DNA of 43,898 bases from Cyanobium sp. (GTDB lineage: Bacteria; Cyanobacteriota; Cyanobacteriia; PCC-6307; Cyanobiaceae): contig SLIG01000158.1 in assembly GCA_007135755.1 (NCBI GenBank), positions 1-43,898 of the forward strand, written 5' to 3'. The notes under the pieces were generated by a model. The model ran no database searches. It had not been told where the DNA came from and saw only the letters and a program-made list of their open reading frames with translations. Made by a program: the position numbers and the translations under genes. Shown here in pieces: positions 36,675 to 43,898 of this stretch; positions within the stretch are counted from its first letter, which is position 1, and each line of letters opens with the position of its first letter.

Positions 36675-39600
36675 TTACGCGGCTGGCGGTAAACCCACCA
36701 CCTGCGTGTGGGCGCCGCGGGCCTGGGTCACGCCGATGGTGCGGGTGGCCGCGGCGATCATGGGCCGCCGGTGGCTCACCACCATGAACTGGGCCTGGTG
36801 GGCCTGTCGGGCGATCAGGCCGGCCAGCCGCTCCACGTTCACGCCGTCGAGAAAGCTGTCCACCTCGTCGAAGGCGTAGAAGGGCGAGGGACGGAAGCGC
36901 TGCAGGGCAAACAGGAAGCTCAGGGCGGTGAGTGACTTCTCGCCCCCGCTCATGGCATTGAGGCGGCGCACCGCCTTGCCCTTGGGGTGGGCCACCAGGG
37001 TGAGGCCGCCCTCGAGGGGGGCCTCCGGGTTCTCCAGCTGCAGGTGGCCCTCGCCATCGGAGAGTTCGGCGAAGATCGTGCGGAAGTGGCCATCCACCGC
37101 GGTGAAGGCCTCCATGAAGGCCTCCTGACGCAGGGTGGCCACGGTTTCGATGCGCAGCAGCAGCTCCTCGCGCTCCTGGCTGAGCACCGCCAGGCGCTGC
37201 TCCAGCTCGGCCAGGCGTCCCTCCAGCTCGGCGAGTTCCTCGAGCGCCAGCATGTTCACCGGCTCGAGGGCCTCCATGCGGGCCTGCAGGCTGCGCAGTT
37301 CGGCCTGCAGGGCCTCCAGCCCCGCGGCGCGCACCTCCTCGGGGATCTCGGGTGGTGGATCGGGCAGCTCGCGCTGCAGCTGCTCCAGGCGCAGGGCCTC
37401 GCTGCGCAGCTGTTCCGCCAGTGACTGGAGGTCCTCCCCCAGGCGCTGCAGCTCCCACTGCCGCTGCTGCAACTGCTGGCGCTGGGCGGCCACGGCGGCC
37501 TCGGCCGCATCCCGCTGCCGGCGCCGCTCGCCGAAGCGGGTCTGCAGGTCGCTCTGACGTGCCTCCAGGGCCCGGCGCTGCCCCAGGTCGGCCTGCTGGC
37601 GCTCCTTCCACTGTCGGCGCTCCTCCACCAGGGCCTGCACGGCGGCCACCAGCCGTTGCTCCTCGGCGCTCAGCGCCTCACCCTGCTGACGCAGGCGCTC
37701 GGCCGCCAGGGCCCGCTCGCGGCGGGCGGCCAGCAGTTGATCGCGCCGCTGACGGGCCGCTGCCAGGTCCTGATCGGCAGTCTCCAGGTCGTGCTGCAGC
37801 CCCTGCCAGCGGGCGGCATCGCTGGAGTCCTGGCTGCTGGCCTCGGCCTGCTGCAGATCCAGCAGCTGGCGCTGCAACGGTTCCAGCTCGGCCGCCAGCT
37901 CCTGGAGGCGTTGCCGGTCGGCCGTCAGGGCCTCCCGCAGCTGCTGCAGCCGCTGCTGGCGCTGCTCCTGCTGCTGCAACCGGGGTGCCACGGCGCGGCG
38001 GGCTGAGGCGCATTCGGCCTCCAGGGCCGCGCGGCGCTGCTGCAGGCCGCTGAGTTCGGGCCGCAGGGTGTCCAGCTGCTGGGCCAGCTCCGCTTCCCGG
38101 CGGCGGCAGGCCACCAGGCTCTCGCCCAGCTCCAGCAGCCGGCGGCGCAGGGGGGCGGCCTCATCCCCCTCCGGATTGCTGCCGAAGCTCAGCTGGCCGC
38201 TGCGCTGCTGCAGGCTGCCGCCGGTCATGGCCCCACTGCGCTCCAGCAGGTCGCCATTGAGGGTCACGGCCCGGCAGCGGCCGAGCTCGCGGCGGGCGCT
38301 GCTCAGGTCGCTGAACACAAGCGTGTCGCCGAACACATAGCGGAACACCTCCCCGTAGACCGGCTCGTGCCGCACCAGGTCGATGGCGCGGCCCAGCATC
38401 CCGGCGCCACCGCCGGCCTGGGCGCCCCGCTGCAGGGCGGCGCCGCCGCCGCTGGAGCCGGCGCCGCCGCGGATCTTGTTGAGCGGCAGGAAGGTGAGCC
38501 GGCCGGCGCGGCGCTGGCGCAGCAGCTCGATCGCCCGGGCGGCGATGGCGTCGTCGTCCACCACCACCTGGGCCAGGCGGGCGCCGGCGGCCACCTCCAG
38601 GGCCAGCCGGAAGCGCTCCTCCACCTCCGCCAGCTGGGCCACCGGGCCGTGGATGCCCTCCAGACCCGCCTCCAGCAGCACCCGCAGGGCGCCGGTGCCC
38701 CGGCTTTCGTGGAGGGTTTCGCGGCGGCTGTCGAGGCGGGCGATCTCCTTCTCCAGCTGCGCCTGCTCCTGCTCCAGCCGGCTGCGGGTGCGCTGCTGCA
38801 GGGCGAGGGCCTCGGCCAGCTCCTGCACCTGACCCTGGCCGCTGCTGCTGCGCTGGCCCAGCTGCTCCAGCTCCCGCTCGCGGGCCTCCAGCTGCTGCTG
38901 CGCCTGGCCCAGGGCTTCGCTCTCCTGGCGTTGCTCGGCATCGAGTTCGGCCCAGCGGCTGTCGTTCTGGCGGCAGCGCTCCTGCCGTTGCTCCCGCTCC
39001 GCCTCCAGGGGGCTGATCCGCTCGCCGAGCTGTTGCCGCAACTGGCCGCGGCGCTGCTGTTCCTCCATCCAGCTGCCGGAGCGGCCGGCCACCTCCCCGA
39101 GCCGCCGCCGGGAGAGCTCCACGGCGGCCTCGGCACTGCGGCAGGCCGCCTCGGCTGCGGCCAGCTCGCCCGCATCGTCGCTGGCTTCGAGGGTCTGCTG
39201 CTGCTGGCGCAGCTCCCCCTGGCGGTCGCCCAGCTGCTGGCGCTGCTGCTGCAGGGATTCGGCCTGCTGCTGGTGGCGTTCGGCCTGGCGGGCCAGCTCC
39301 CGGGCGCCGGCCTCCAGTCCGGCCAACTCCGCCTGCACGGCCAGCAGCTGGTCTTCCCCCAGGGCCTTCACCTCGGCCTGGAGCTCCTCCAGGGCGACGG
39401 CGGCGGCGCCAAGGGCCTCCTCGGCGGTGGCGATCGCCTCGCGCTCGCTCTGCTGGCGGCCGCGCAGGCTCTGCTGGCGGTTCTCAAGCTGGCGCACACC
39501 CTCACGGGCCGCCTCGAAACCGAGCACCTGTTCCCGCCGGCGGCCCTCCAGCAGGCGTTCCCGCAGCTGCTGGTAGGTGCGGGCCTTGGCGCAGTCGCGC

Positions 39601-40280
39601 TCCAGCTTCTGGCGGGTGGCCAGCAGCTCCTGCTGCACGATGGCGCAGCGCTCCTGGCGCTCCTGCACCTCCTCGAGCTTGCCCCGGCTCTGCTCGATGC
39701 GAGTGTCGAACAGGGCCACACCGGCCAGCTCATCGATGATGGTGCGCCGGTCGCGGGCACCCATCGACACGATCCGGGTGACGTCGCCCTGCATCACCAC
39801 GTTGCTGCCCTCCGGATCCACCCGCAGGCGGCGCAGCTGGGTCTGCAGCTGCTGCAGGTTGCAGGGCACGCCATCGGCGCTGAAGCTGCTGGCGTAGGTG
39901 CCGCCGGGTGCCACCCGCAGCCGCCGGCTCACGGTCCATTCGCTCTGGCCGGTGTGGATCCAGGGCCCCTCCTGAGGCGCCTCCAGGCCCGCTTCGGCGT
40001 CGTCGGGTTGCCAGTCGCCCAGATCGAAGCGCACGCTCACCACGGTTTCCGCCGCCCGCCCGGCCCGCTGCATGGCGCTGTTGATCAGGTCGGGCAGCCG
40101 CTCGGCGCGCATGCCCCGGCTGCTGGCCAGCCCCAGGCAGAACAGCACGGCGTCGAGGATGTTGCTCTTGCCGGAGCCGTTGGGGCCGGTGACCACGGTG
40201 AAGCCGGTGTCGAGCGGGATCGTCATCGATCCGCCGAACGACTTGAACTGATGCAGCGAAACCTGATTGATGTGTACCAA
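36675..40280 (-). CDS. smc: Chromosome segregation ATPase SMC
   Basis: SMC organises and helps segregate the chromosome. The 1201-residue protein has an ATP-binding N-terminal head (VVTGPNGSGKSNILDAVLF), a long coiled coil and a hinge at about residues 520-680 (ALRVLLEAGLEGIHGPVAQL, and YVFGDTLVFSDLSSARRELG near its end). A second coiled coil follows, and a C-terminal head with signature MSGGEKSLTALSFLFALQRF and Walker B FYAFDEVDSFLDGVNVERL. Length is typical. The coiled coils are very Gln/Leu/Arg/Glu-rich because of the genome's GC content. scpA and scpB are not visible here. Confidence 0.96.
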   Translation of the reverse strand: MVHINQVSLHQFKSFGGSMTIPLDTGFTVVTGPNGSGKSNILDAVLFCLGLASSRGMRAERLPDLINSAMQRAGRAAETVVSVRFDLGDWQPDDAEAGLEAPQEGPWIHTGQSEWTVSRRLRVAPGGTYASSFSADGVPCNLQQLQTQLRRLRVDPEGSNVVMQGDVTRIVSMGARDRRTIIDELAGVALFDTRIEQSRGKLEEVQERQERCAIVQQELLATRQKLERDCAKARTYQQLRERLLEGRRREQVLGFEAAREGVRQLENRQQSLRGRQQSEREAIATAEEALGAAAVALEELQAEVKALGEDQLLAVQAELAGLEAGARELARQAERHQQQAESLQQQRQQLGDRQGELRQQQQTLEASDDAGELAAAEAACRSAEAAVELSRRRLGEVAGRSGSWMEEQQRRGQLRQQLGERISPLEAEREQRQERCRQNDSRWAELDAEQRQESEALGQAQQQLEARERELEQLGQRSSSGQGQVQELAEALALQQRTRSRLEQEQAQLEKEIARLDSRRETLHESRGTGALRVLLEAGLEGIHGPVAQLAEVEERFRLALEVAAGARLAQVVVDDDAIAARAIELLRQRRAGRLTFLPLNKIRGGAGSSGGGAALQRGAQAGGGAGMLGRAIDLVRHEPVYGEVFRYVFGDTLVFSDLSSARRELGRCRAVTLNGDLLERSGAMTGGSLQQRSGQLSFGSNPEGDEAAPLRRRLLELGESLVACRRREAELAQQLDTLRPELSGLQQRRAALEAECASARRAVAPRLQQQEQRQQRLQQLREALTADRQRLQELAAELEPLQRQLLDLQQAEASSQDSSDAARWQGLQHDLETADQDLAAARQRRDQLLAARRERALAAERLRQQGEALSAEEQRLVAAVQALVEERRQWKERQQADLGQRRALEARQSDLQTRFGERRRQRDAAEAAVAAQRQQLQQRQWELQRLGEDLQSLAEQLRSEALRLEQLQRELPDPPPEIPEEVRAAGLEALQAELRSLQARMEALEPVNMLALEELAELEGRLAELEQRLAVLSQEREELLLRIETVATLRQEAFMEAFTAVDGHFRTIFAELSDGEGHLQLENPEAPLEGGLTLVAHPKGKAVRRLNAMSGGEKSLTALSFLFALQRFRPSPFYAFDEVDSFLDGVNVERLAGLIARQAHQAQFMVVSHRRPMIAAATRTIGVTQARGAHTQVVGLPPAA

Positions 40281-40406
40281 CAGGCCCGTGCGCCGAGCAG
40301 CCGAAATGTAGCGGAGGGTTTCGCAAGCTCAAGGCCCTGCCTAGGTTGAAACCAGGCCGGTGCCCCCACCGGGTGGGCCGACCACCAGCCGACCAGCCCA
40401 TGAGCC

Positions 40407-40961
40407 ATGACTGACGACGCATACACCCGAGACAACGCCGCCCCGGACAACACAGCCCCGGACAACCGCAGCGCTGACGGCGAGCGCCTGGAGCCCGGCA
40501 CGGGGGAGGTCAGCACCGCCGAGACCGGTGGCGGCTCCCCGCGGGCCGATGGCTGGGTGGCCCAGGCCCTGGCCGATGGTTTCCGCGAGCGTTTCGACAG
40601 CCTCCTGCCCCGCATCCAGCGCCAGTGGCCGGAGGTGGCCCGCCACACCCTGGAGGCCACGCGCGGCAGTTTCGATGATGTGACCCACGTGATCGCCGAG
40701 CAGAGTGGCCGCACCGCCACGGTGGTGCGCCGGCAGCTGCTGGAGCTGGCCGATGTGGCAGGGGAGCAGACCCACCGCCTGGCCGAGACCCTCGAGCCCC
40801 TGGAGCAGCAGCTTGAGGGGCTGCTCGATGAGCTCAACGCCACCCTGCGCCCCCGCATCGAGAAGCCGGTGCGGGAGCGACCGCTGATGGCCATCGGCAT
40901 TGCCGCTGGTGTGGGCGTGCTGCTGGGCATGCTGCTCACCTCCGGGAGACGGTCGGCATGA
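40407..40961 (+). CDS. Membrane-anchored protein with DUF883/YqjD-like C-terminus
   Basis: The 184-residue protein has a polar N-terminal region with a [D-N-x-A-P] repeat (residues 9-23), a central amphipathic helical stretch (residues 55-145, e.g. VVRRQLLELADVAGEQTHRL) and one C-terminal membrane helix (PLMAIGIAAGVGVLLGMLLT). The layout resembles ElaB/YqjD/DUF883 proteins, which anchor at the inner membrane and bind ribosomes in some bacteria, but sequence similarity outside the helix is weak. It overlaps the next gene by ATGA, a sign of translational coupling, and is divergent from smc. Confidence 0.72.
   Translation: MTDDAYTRDNAAPDNTAPDNRSADGERLEPGTGEVSTAETGGGSPRADGWVAQALADGFRERFDSLLPRIQRQWPEVARHTLEATRGSFDDVTHVIAEQSGRTATVVRRQLLELADVAGEQTHRLAETLEPLEQQLEGLLDELNATLRPRIEKPVRERPLMAIGIAAGVGVLLGMLLTSGRRSA
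40431..40475 (+). repeat. 15-bp tandem repeat in the N-terminus of the DUF883-like gene
   Basis: Three in-frame units: GACAACGCCGCCCCG, GACAACACAGCCCCG and GACAACCGCAGCGCT, encoding DNAAP, DNTAP and DNRSA. They begin eight codons after the start. Confidence 0.85.
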
Positions 40962-41347
40962 GCGGGGCGGCGGACAACGGCGAAGGGCGCCGGGGAACCA
41001 TGGGCCGGATGGGCGCCCTGGTCACCTCGGTGATGGACCTGCACGTGCGCATCGCCCTGCAGGAGGCCGACCGGGAGAAGCGCCGGCTGATCAGCGGCGC
41101 CCTGCTGCTCAGCGGCGGCCTGGTGCTGCTGCTGCTGGCCCTGATCGCCGCCGAGGTGGCGTTGCTGCTCTGGCTTCCCGGCGCCTTCGGCTGGACCTGG
41201 ATCCAGAGCGCCCTGGCCCTGGCGGCCCTCAACCTGGCGTTGGCGGGTCTGTTCCTGCGCATCGGCGGCCAGCTCACCAAGGGCCCCTACCTGCCCCAGA
41301 CCACCGCCGGCCTCACCAAGACCACCCGGGCCCTGCTGGGGCGCTGA
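40958..41347 (+). CDS. Holin-X-like (phage holin family, DUF1469) membrane protein
   Basis: The 129-residue protein has two strong membrane helices (residues about 48-72 and 80-100) within the pattern of the Actinobacterial Holin-X family: VTSVMDLHVRIALQEADREK before the first helix and IGGQLTKGPYLPQT after the second. Despite the name these are often chromosomal membrane proteins, not lysis proteins. The coupled upstream gene has a DUF883-like design; such pairs occur in many bacteria and may form a membrane complex linked to stress or envelope function. No phage genes are near. Confidence 0.8.
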   Translation: MSGAADNGEGRRGTMGRMGALVTSVMDLHVRIALQEADREKRRLISGALLLSGGLVLLLLALIAAEVALLLWLPGAFGWTWIQSALALAALNLALAGLFLRIGGQLTKGPYLPQTTAGLTKTTRALLGR

Positions 41348-41350
41348 GGG

Positions 41351-41761
41351 TCAGGGAAGGGCATCGGCCCAGCTGCTGATCCGCCGCAGGCCATCCACCT
41401 GTTCAAAATGGCCATCCAATGTGAACAGGATCGACCCGTGTTCCATGCAGCTCGCCGCGATCCATAGGTCGTTGGTGGGAATGGGGCGACCCTGCCTTCT
41501 CAGATTTCTGTAGATCAGTGCATAGGCGTCGGCTGTGGCTGCGCCCAACGTTGGGCTGTCAACACGAGGGGAATCGAGAAACTGGCGCAGTTCCTGCCTG
41601 TTGCGCGCCTCCCGCTGACCGCAGGCAAACCCCGCCAGCAGTTCTCCGATCACCGTTGTCCCGAGGAGCAGCCGGTCTGCGTTCTGGATCACCTCCAGGC
41701 AGCGTTCATCGCCTCGCTTGAAACCCACGTAGGTGTTCGTATCGAGGGCGATCGGGCGCAT
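41351..41761 (-). CDS. VapC-type PIN-domain toxin
   Basis: The 136-residue protein is a PIN-domain ribonuclease of the VapC type. The acidic active-site residues are Asp7 (ALDTNTYVGF), Glu40 (TTVIGELLAGF), Asp98 (IPTNDLWIAASC) and Asp116 (LFTLDGHFEQVDGL). VapC toxins cleave tRNA or rRNA until neutralised by a partner antitoxin. It starts 3 bp after the antitoxin gene stop codon, the standard operon order. Codon use looks less GC-extreme than in its neighbours, which fits horizontal gain. Confidence 0.92.
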   Translation of the reverse strand: MRPIALDTNTYVGFKRGDERCLEVIQNADRLLLGTTVIGELLAGFACGQREARNRQELRQFLDSPRVDSPTLGAATADAYALIYRNLRRQGRPIPTNDLWIAASCMEHGSILFTLDGHFEQVDGLRRISSWADALP

Positions 41762-41764
41762 CGC

Positions 41765-42013
41765 TCAGGCCCAGAGCTCTGGATCAACCTGCTCCAGCGG
41801 GGCGATGGCTGTGCTGAAGGCTGCCGCTTCCTCCTCCGACCATGTGCCCCCCAGGGCATCCAGCTCCGTTGCCTTGGGTGGATTCGACCCCCCTTCGGGA
41901 TGGGTCAGGCGACGCAGGGCCAGTCGGTTCATGCTGATGCCCTGCCTGAGGGCCTCCTCCTTCAGAGACGCGAGCTGTTGGTCACTCAGGCCCCGCACGC
42001 TGATGGTGCTCAT
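41765..42013 (-). CDS. Antitoxin, ribbon-helix-helix (FitA/VapB-like)
   Basis: The 82-residue protein begins with a ribbon-helix-helix DNA-binding motif (MSTISVRGLSDQQLASLKEE, then ALRQGISMNRLALRRL). It ends in an acidic tail (TWSEEEAAAFSTAIAPLEQV) that should bind and block the toxin. It lies directly upstream of the VapC-type toxin. Such antitoxins also repress their own operon. The ATG at 42013 precedes the RHH strand; an earlier start would add only four residues. Confidence 0.88.
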   Translation of the reverse strand: MSTISVRGLSDQQLASLKEEALRQGISMNRLALRRLTHPEGGSNPPKATELDALGGTWSEEEAAAFSTAIAPLEQVDPELWA

Positions 42014-42071
42014 CGGTGCCAGCAAGATCTGCTGGCAAGCTAGCGGTCTATGCCAGCGCCTGGGGTTGGGG

Positions 42072-43232
42072 TCAGCGGATCTCGTAGCGCAGCCAGCGGC
42101 AGTCGATGCCGCCGTTGCTGACGGGGATGCGGCGGCTGGCCTTCATCCGCAGGGCGCCGGTGAGCTGTGGATTACCGCTCAGCAGCCACAGCGTCCAGCC
42201 GGAGCAGCGCTGCTTCACCATCGCCCCCAGATCGGCGTAGAGCGCTTCCAGCTCGCCCGGTTCGCCGAGGCGCTCGCCGTAAGGCGGGTTGCACACCAGC
42301 ACGCCGGGCCCCGGGGGCGGCTGGAAGTCGCGGCAGTCGCCGTGCTGCAGCTCGATCCAGGGGGCCACACCGGCGGCGGCGGCGTTGTGGCGGGCCTGGG
42401 CCAGCACTTCGGGCTCCCGCTCCAGGCCCACCAGTGGTGCCAGGGGCCGACCATCGGCCAGCCGGTCGCGGGCCAGGCCCCGGGCCGCCTCCAGCTCCTG
42501 CTGCCAGAGGGCGGCATCGAAATCGGGCCAGCGCTCGAGGGCGAAGTGGCGACCCAGCCCCGGCGCCCGACCCAGGGCCAGACGGGCTGCCTCGATCAGC
42601 AGGGTGCCGGAGCCGCAGAGGGGATCGGCCAGGGGCACCGAGCCATCCCAGCCGGTGAGGGCGATCAGGCCGGCGGCCAGGTTTTCCTTCAGGGGCGCCA
42701 GACCCATGGCCGCCCGGTAGCCGCGGCGGTGCAGGCTGGCGCCGCTGCCGTCGAGGCTGAGCACCGCCTCGCCGCCGCCCAGGTGCAGGTGGAAGGAGCG
42801 GTCGGGGTCGTCCAGATCCACCGAGGAGCGGCTGCCGAAGAGCTGGCGCTGCAGGTCCACCAGGGCGTTCTTCACTTCCAGGGCGCTGTAGTGGCTGTGG
42901 CTCAGGCCCGGGGCCGAGCCGCTGGCATCCACCCGCAGGCTGGCCTCCGGCGCCAGCCACTGCTCCCAGAGCGGGAGGGTCTGGATGGCGCTCTGCACCC
43001 CGGCATACAGCTCCTGGCGGTTGCGGCAGGGGAAGCGGGCCAGCTGGCGCAGCAGCCGGAAGGGCAGGCGGGCCTGCAGGTGCAGCCGGCAGTAGCCCGC
43101 CAGATCGGTGCGGAAGGCCACGGCGCGCCGGCGCTGCTCCACCTCTTGGCAGCCGAGGGCCTCCAGCTCGGCTGACGCCGGCTGCTCCAGGCCGGGGGGC
43201 ACCACCGCCACGCCGTGGATCGGTTCGGTCAT
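42072..43232 (-). CDS. THUMP-domain RNA methyltransferase, RlmL-like
   Basis: The 386-residue protein combines an N-terminal THUMP domain (about residues 40-160) with a Rossmann SAM-dependent methyltransferase. Recognisable parts are HRRGYRAAMGLAPLKENLAA, the SAM region PLADPLCGSGTLLIEAARLA and the catalytic VLVCNPPYGERLGE. The NPPYG motif marks N-methyltransferases acting on guanine or adenine. The E. coli relative RlmL modifies G2445 of 23S rRNA; cyanobacterial orthologs are usually assigned the same way but the exact site is inferred. It is followed downstream by the toxin-antitoxin pair on the same strand. Confidence 0.92.
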   Translation of the reverse strand: MTEPIHGVAVVPPGLEQPASAELEALGCQEVEQRRRAVAFRTDLAGYCRLHLQARLPFRLLRQLARFPCRNRQELYAGVQSAIQTLPLWEQWLAPEASLRVDASGSAPGLSHSHYSALEVKNALVDLQRQLFGSRSSVDLDDPDRSFHLHLGGGEAVLSLDGSGASLHRRGYRAAMGLAPLKENLAAGLIALTGWDGSVPLADPLCGSGTLLIEAARLALGRAPGLGRHFALERWPDFDAALWQQELEAARGLARDRLADGRPLAPLVGLEREPEVLAQARHNAAAAGVAPWIELQHGDCRDFQPPPGPGVLVCNPPYGERLGEPGELEALYADLGAMVKQRCSGWTLWLLSGNPQLTGALRMKASRRIPVSNGGIDCRWLRYEIR

Positions 43233-43293
43233 GGCAGCTGCTGCGGTGGTAACCAGCCTGCACTGGGGCTGACTGCTCAAGGCAGCAAACCCC

Positions 43294-43898
43294 TCAGATC
43301 ACGGTGATGGAGTTGCCGGACTGGTTGATGTTGAAGCCCTCCAGGAAGATCAAACCGTCGCGTTTGGCCTGGAAGCCGGTGCGGTCGTTGTTTAGGGCCA
43401 CGAAGGTGCCATCCATGCCGCGAACCTTGAAGGCGGCGGCTTCACCGGCGCCAAAGCTGTCGTCAGCGAACAGATTGTTGATCTGTTTGCCATTGAGCCG
43501 CCGGATGCGCCCTGCGGAGCTGTTGAGGGTGGTGTTGAAGCGAGTGCCGCGGATGCGAAGACGGTCATCAGGCTCGAAATTGACGATGGTGTCGTAGCTC
43601 TTGAGTTGGGTATCTGAAAGATCATCCCAGCGGAAGCTGTCTCGCTGGCCTATCTGGCCGATGAGGGTGTCGGACTCCAGAGCGTCTTTCGTGCGGGTTC
43701 GGCCATCAATCTTGTCGAGAACTCTTTGGGGAATTCGCGATCGAGCTTGAGGGGGGATTCTTCCTCGTCCTGGATTCACCGGATCCACGGGGTCAACCGG
43801 ATCCACGGGGTCAACCGGATCCACGGGGTCAACCGGATCCACGGGGTCAACCGGATCCACGGGGTCAACCGGATCCACGGGGTCAACCGGATCCACGG
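43294..43898 (-). CDS. C-terminal part of a bluetail-domain surface protein (cut by window edge)
   Basis: The frame runs off the right edge, so only the last 201 residues or so are seen. They comprise a (Asp-Pro-Val)n repeat of at least 36 residues, a basic linker (NPGRGRIPPQARSRIPQRVL) and a C-terminal beta-rich domain. That domain reads DTIVNFEPDDRLRIRG, SFGAGEAAAFKVRGMDGTFV and ALNNDRTGFQAKRDGLIFLE. The last block matches the bluetail module at the C-terminus of many cyanobacterial surface proteins. The DNA is clearly less GC-rich than the rest of the window. No catalytic domain is visible; the rest of the protein lies outside the window. Confidence 0.75.
   Translation of the reverse strand, partial: VDPVDPVDPVDPVDPVDPVDPVDPVDPVDPVDPVDPVDPVNPGRGRIPPQARSRIPQRVLDKIDGRTRTKDALESDTLIGQIGQRDSFRWDDLSDTQLKSYDTIVNFEPDDRLRIRGTRFNTTLNSSAGRIRRLNGKQINNLFADDSFGAGEAAAFKVRGMDGTFVALNNDRTGFQAKRDGLIFLEGFNINQSGNSITVI
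43779..43898 (-). repeat. 18-bp perfect tandem repeat encoding (DPV)n at the window edge
   Basis: From 43781 to the end, GGATCCACGGGGTCAACC is repeated exactly about 6.5 times. On the coding strand it gives Val-Asp-Pro-Val-Asp-Pro. The array continues beyond the window. Confidence 0.95.

Noticed and set aside
38367-40349. A 660-codon plus-strand frame opposite smc
   Set aside because: Leu/Ala/Gln/Gly-rich mirror of the smc coiled coil with no recognisable domain.
40958-41347. Prophage remnant, because of the holin-like protein
   Set aside because: No other phage genes or att-like repeats are near, and this family is usually chromosomal and not lytic.
43779-43898. CRISPR array at the right edge
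   Set aside because: Repeats are perfectly head to tail with no spacers and continue a coding frame (DPV)n.

Overview
The window is chromosomal DNA from a GC-rich picocyanobacterium, most like the Cyanobium / freshwater-brackish Synechococcus group. The evidence is a phycobilisome rod-core linker (CpcG), a CpcS/CpeS-type bilin lyase, PsbX, Ycf66, a high-light-inducible protein, ferredoxin-thioredoxin reductase, and the cyanobacterial sufR/sufBCDS arrangement. Genes are tightly packed on both strands. Most spacers are under 150 bp and several neighbours overlap. I see no rRNA, CRISPR array, insertion sequence or prophage.

Layout. 0-6 kb: FAD monooxygenase, phospholipase-D-like lipoprotein, DUF4912 protein, cpcG and a bilin lyase, all on the minus strand. 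6-14 kb: DMT permease, then sufR (minus) divergent from ftrC-sufB-sufC-sufD-sufS (plus), with an inverted repeat between them that fits a SufR operator, then an L,D-transpeptidase. 14-18.5 kb: aldo/keto reductase, DUF1543 protein, mtnA, a PAP2 phosphatase and a class II aldolase. mtnA and the aldolase together suggest a salvage route for methylthioribose or 5-deoxyribose phosphates. 18.5-23.2 kb: a minus-strand operon of an S9 peptidase and two tandem GltS-type symporters. 23.2-29.5 kb: def, small membrane protein, DUF3747 protein, rpsU, comM-like ATPase, HIT protein, and an SbmA/BacA-like ABC exporter overlapping an hli gene. 29.5-33.5 kb: two coupled lipoproteins, ycf66, psbX, yggT and accC. 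33.7-36.6 kb: tRNA-Leu(GAG), LpxB-like glycosyltransferase, msrB and a PRC-barrel protein. 36.7-43.9 kb: smc, a coupled pair of small membrane proteins, a VapBC-type toxin-antitoxin pair, an RlmL-like methyltransferase, and the C-terminus of a bluetail-type surface protein with DPV repeats at the window edge.

The most notable observation is a set of short tandem arrays with a 15-bp period (five codons) at seven places in unrelated contexts: inside the sufR N-terminus, between and across the start of the aldo/keto reductase / DUF1543 pair, in the loop of one GltS protein, just after psbX, right at the start of the LpxB-like gene, and at the N-terminus of a small membrane protein. When read on one strand, most units share a loose consensus GAN-NNN-NNN-GCN-CCN, i.e. 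[D/E]-x-x-A-P. Because the unit is a multiple of three, it can expand inside genes without shifting the frame. The arrays sit at start codons, linkers and spacers. I do not recognise this as a described repeat family.
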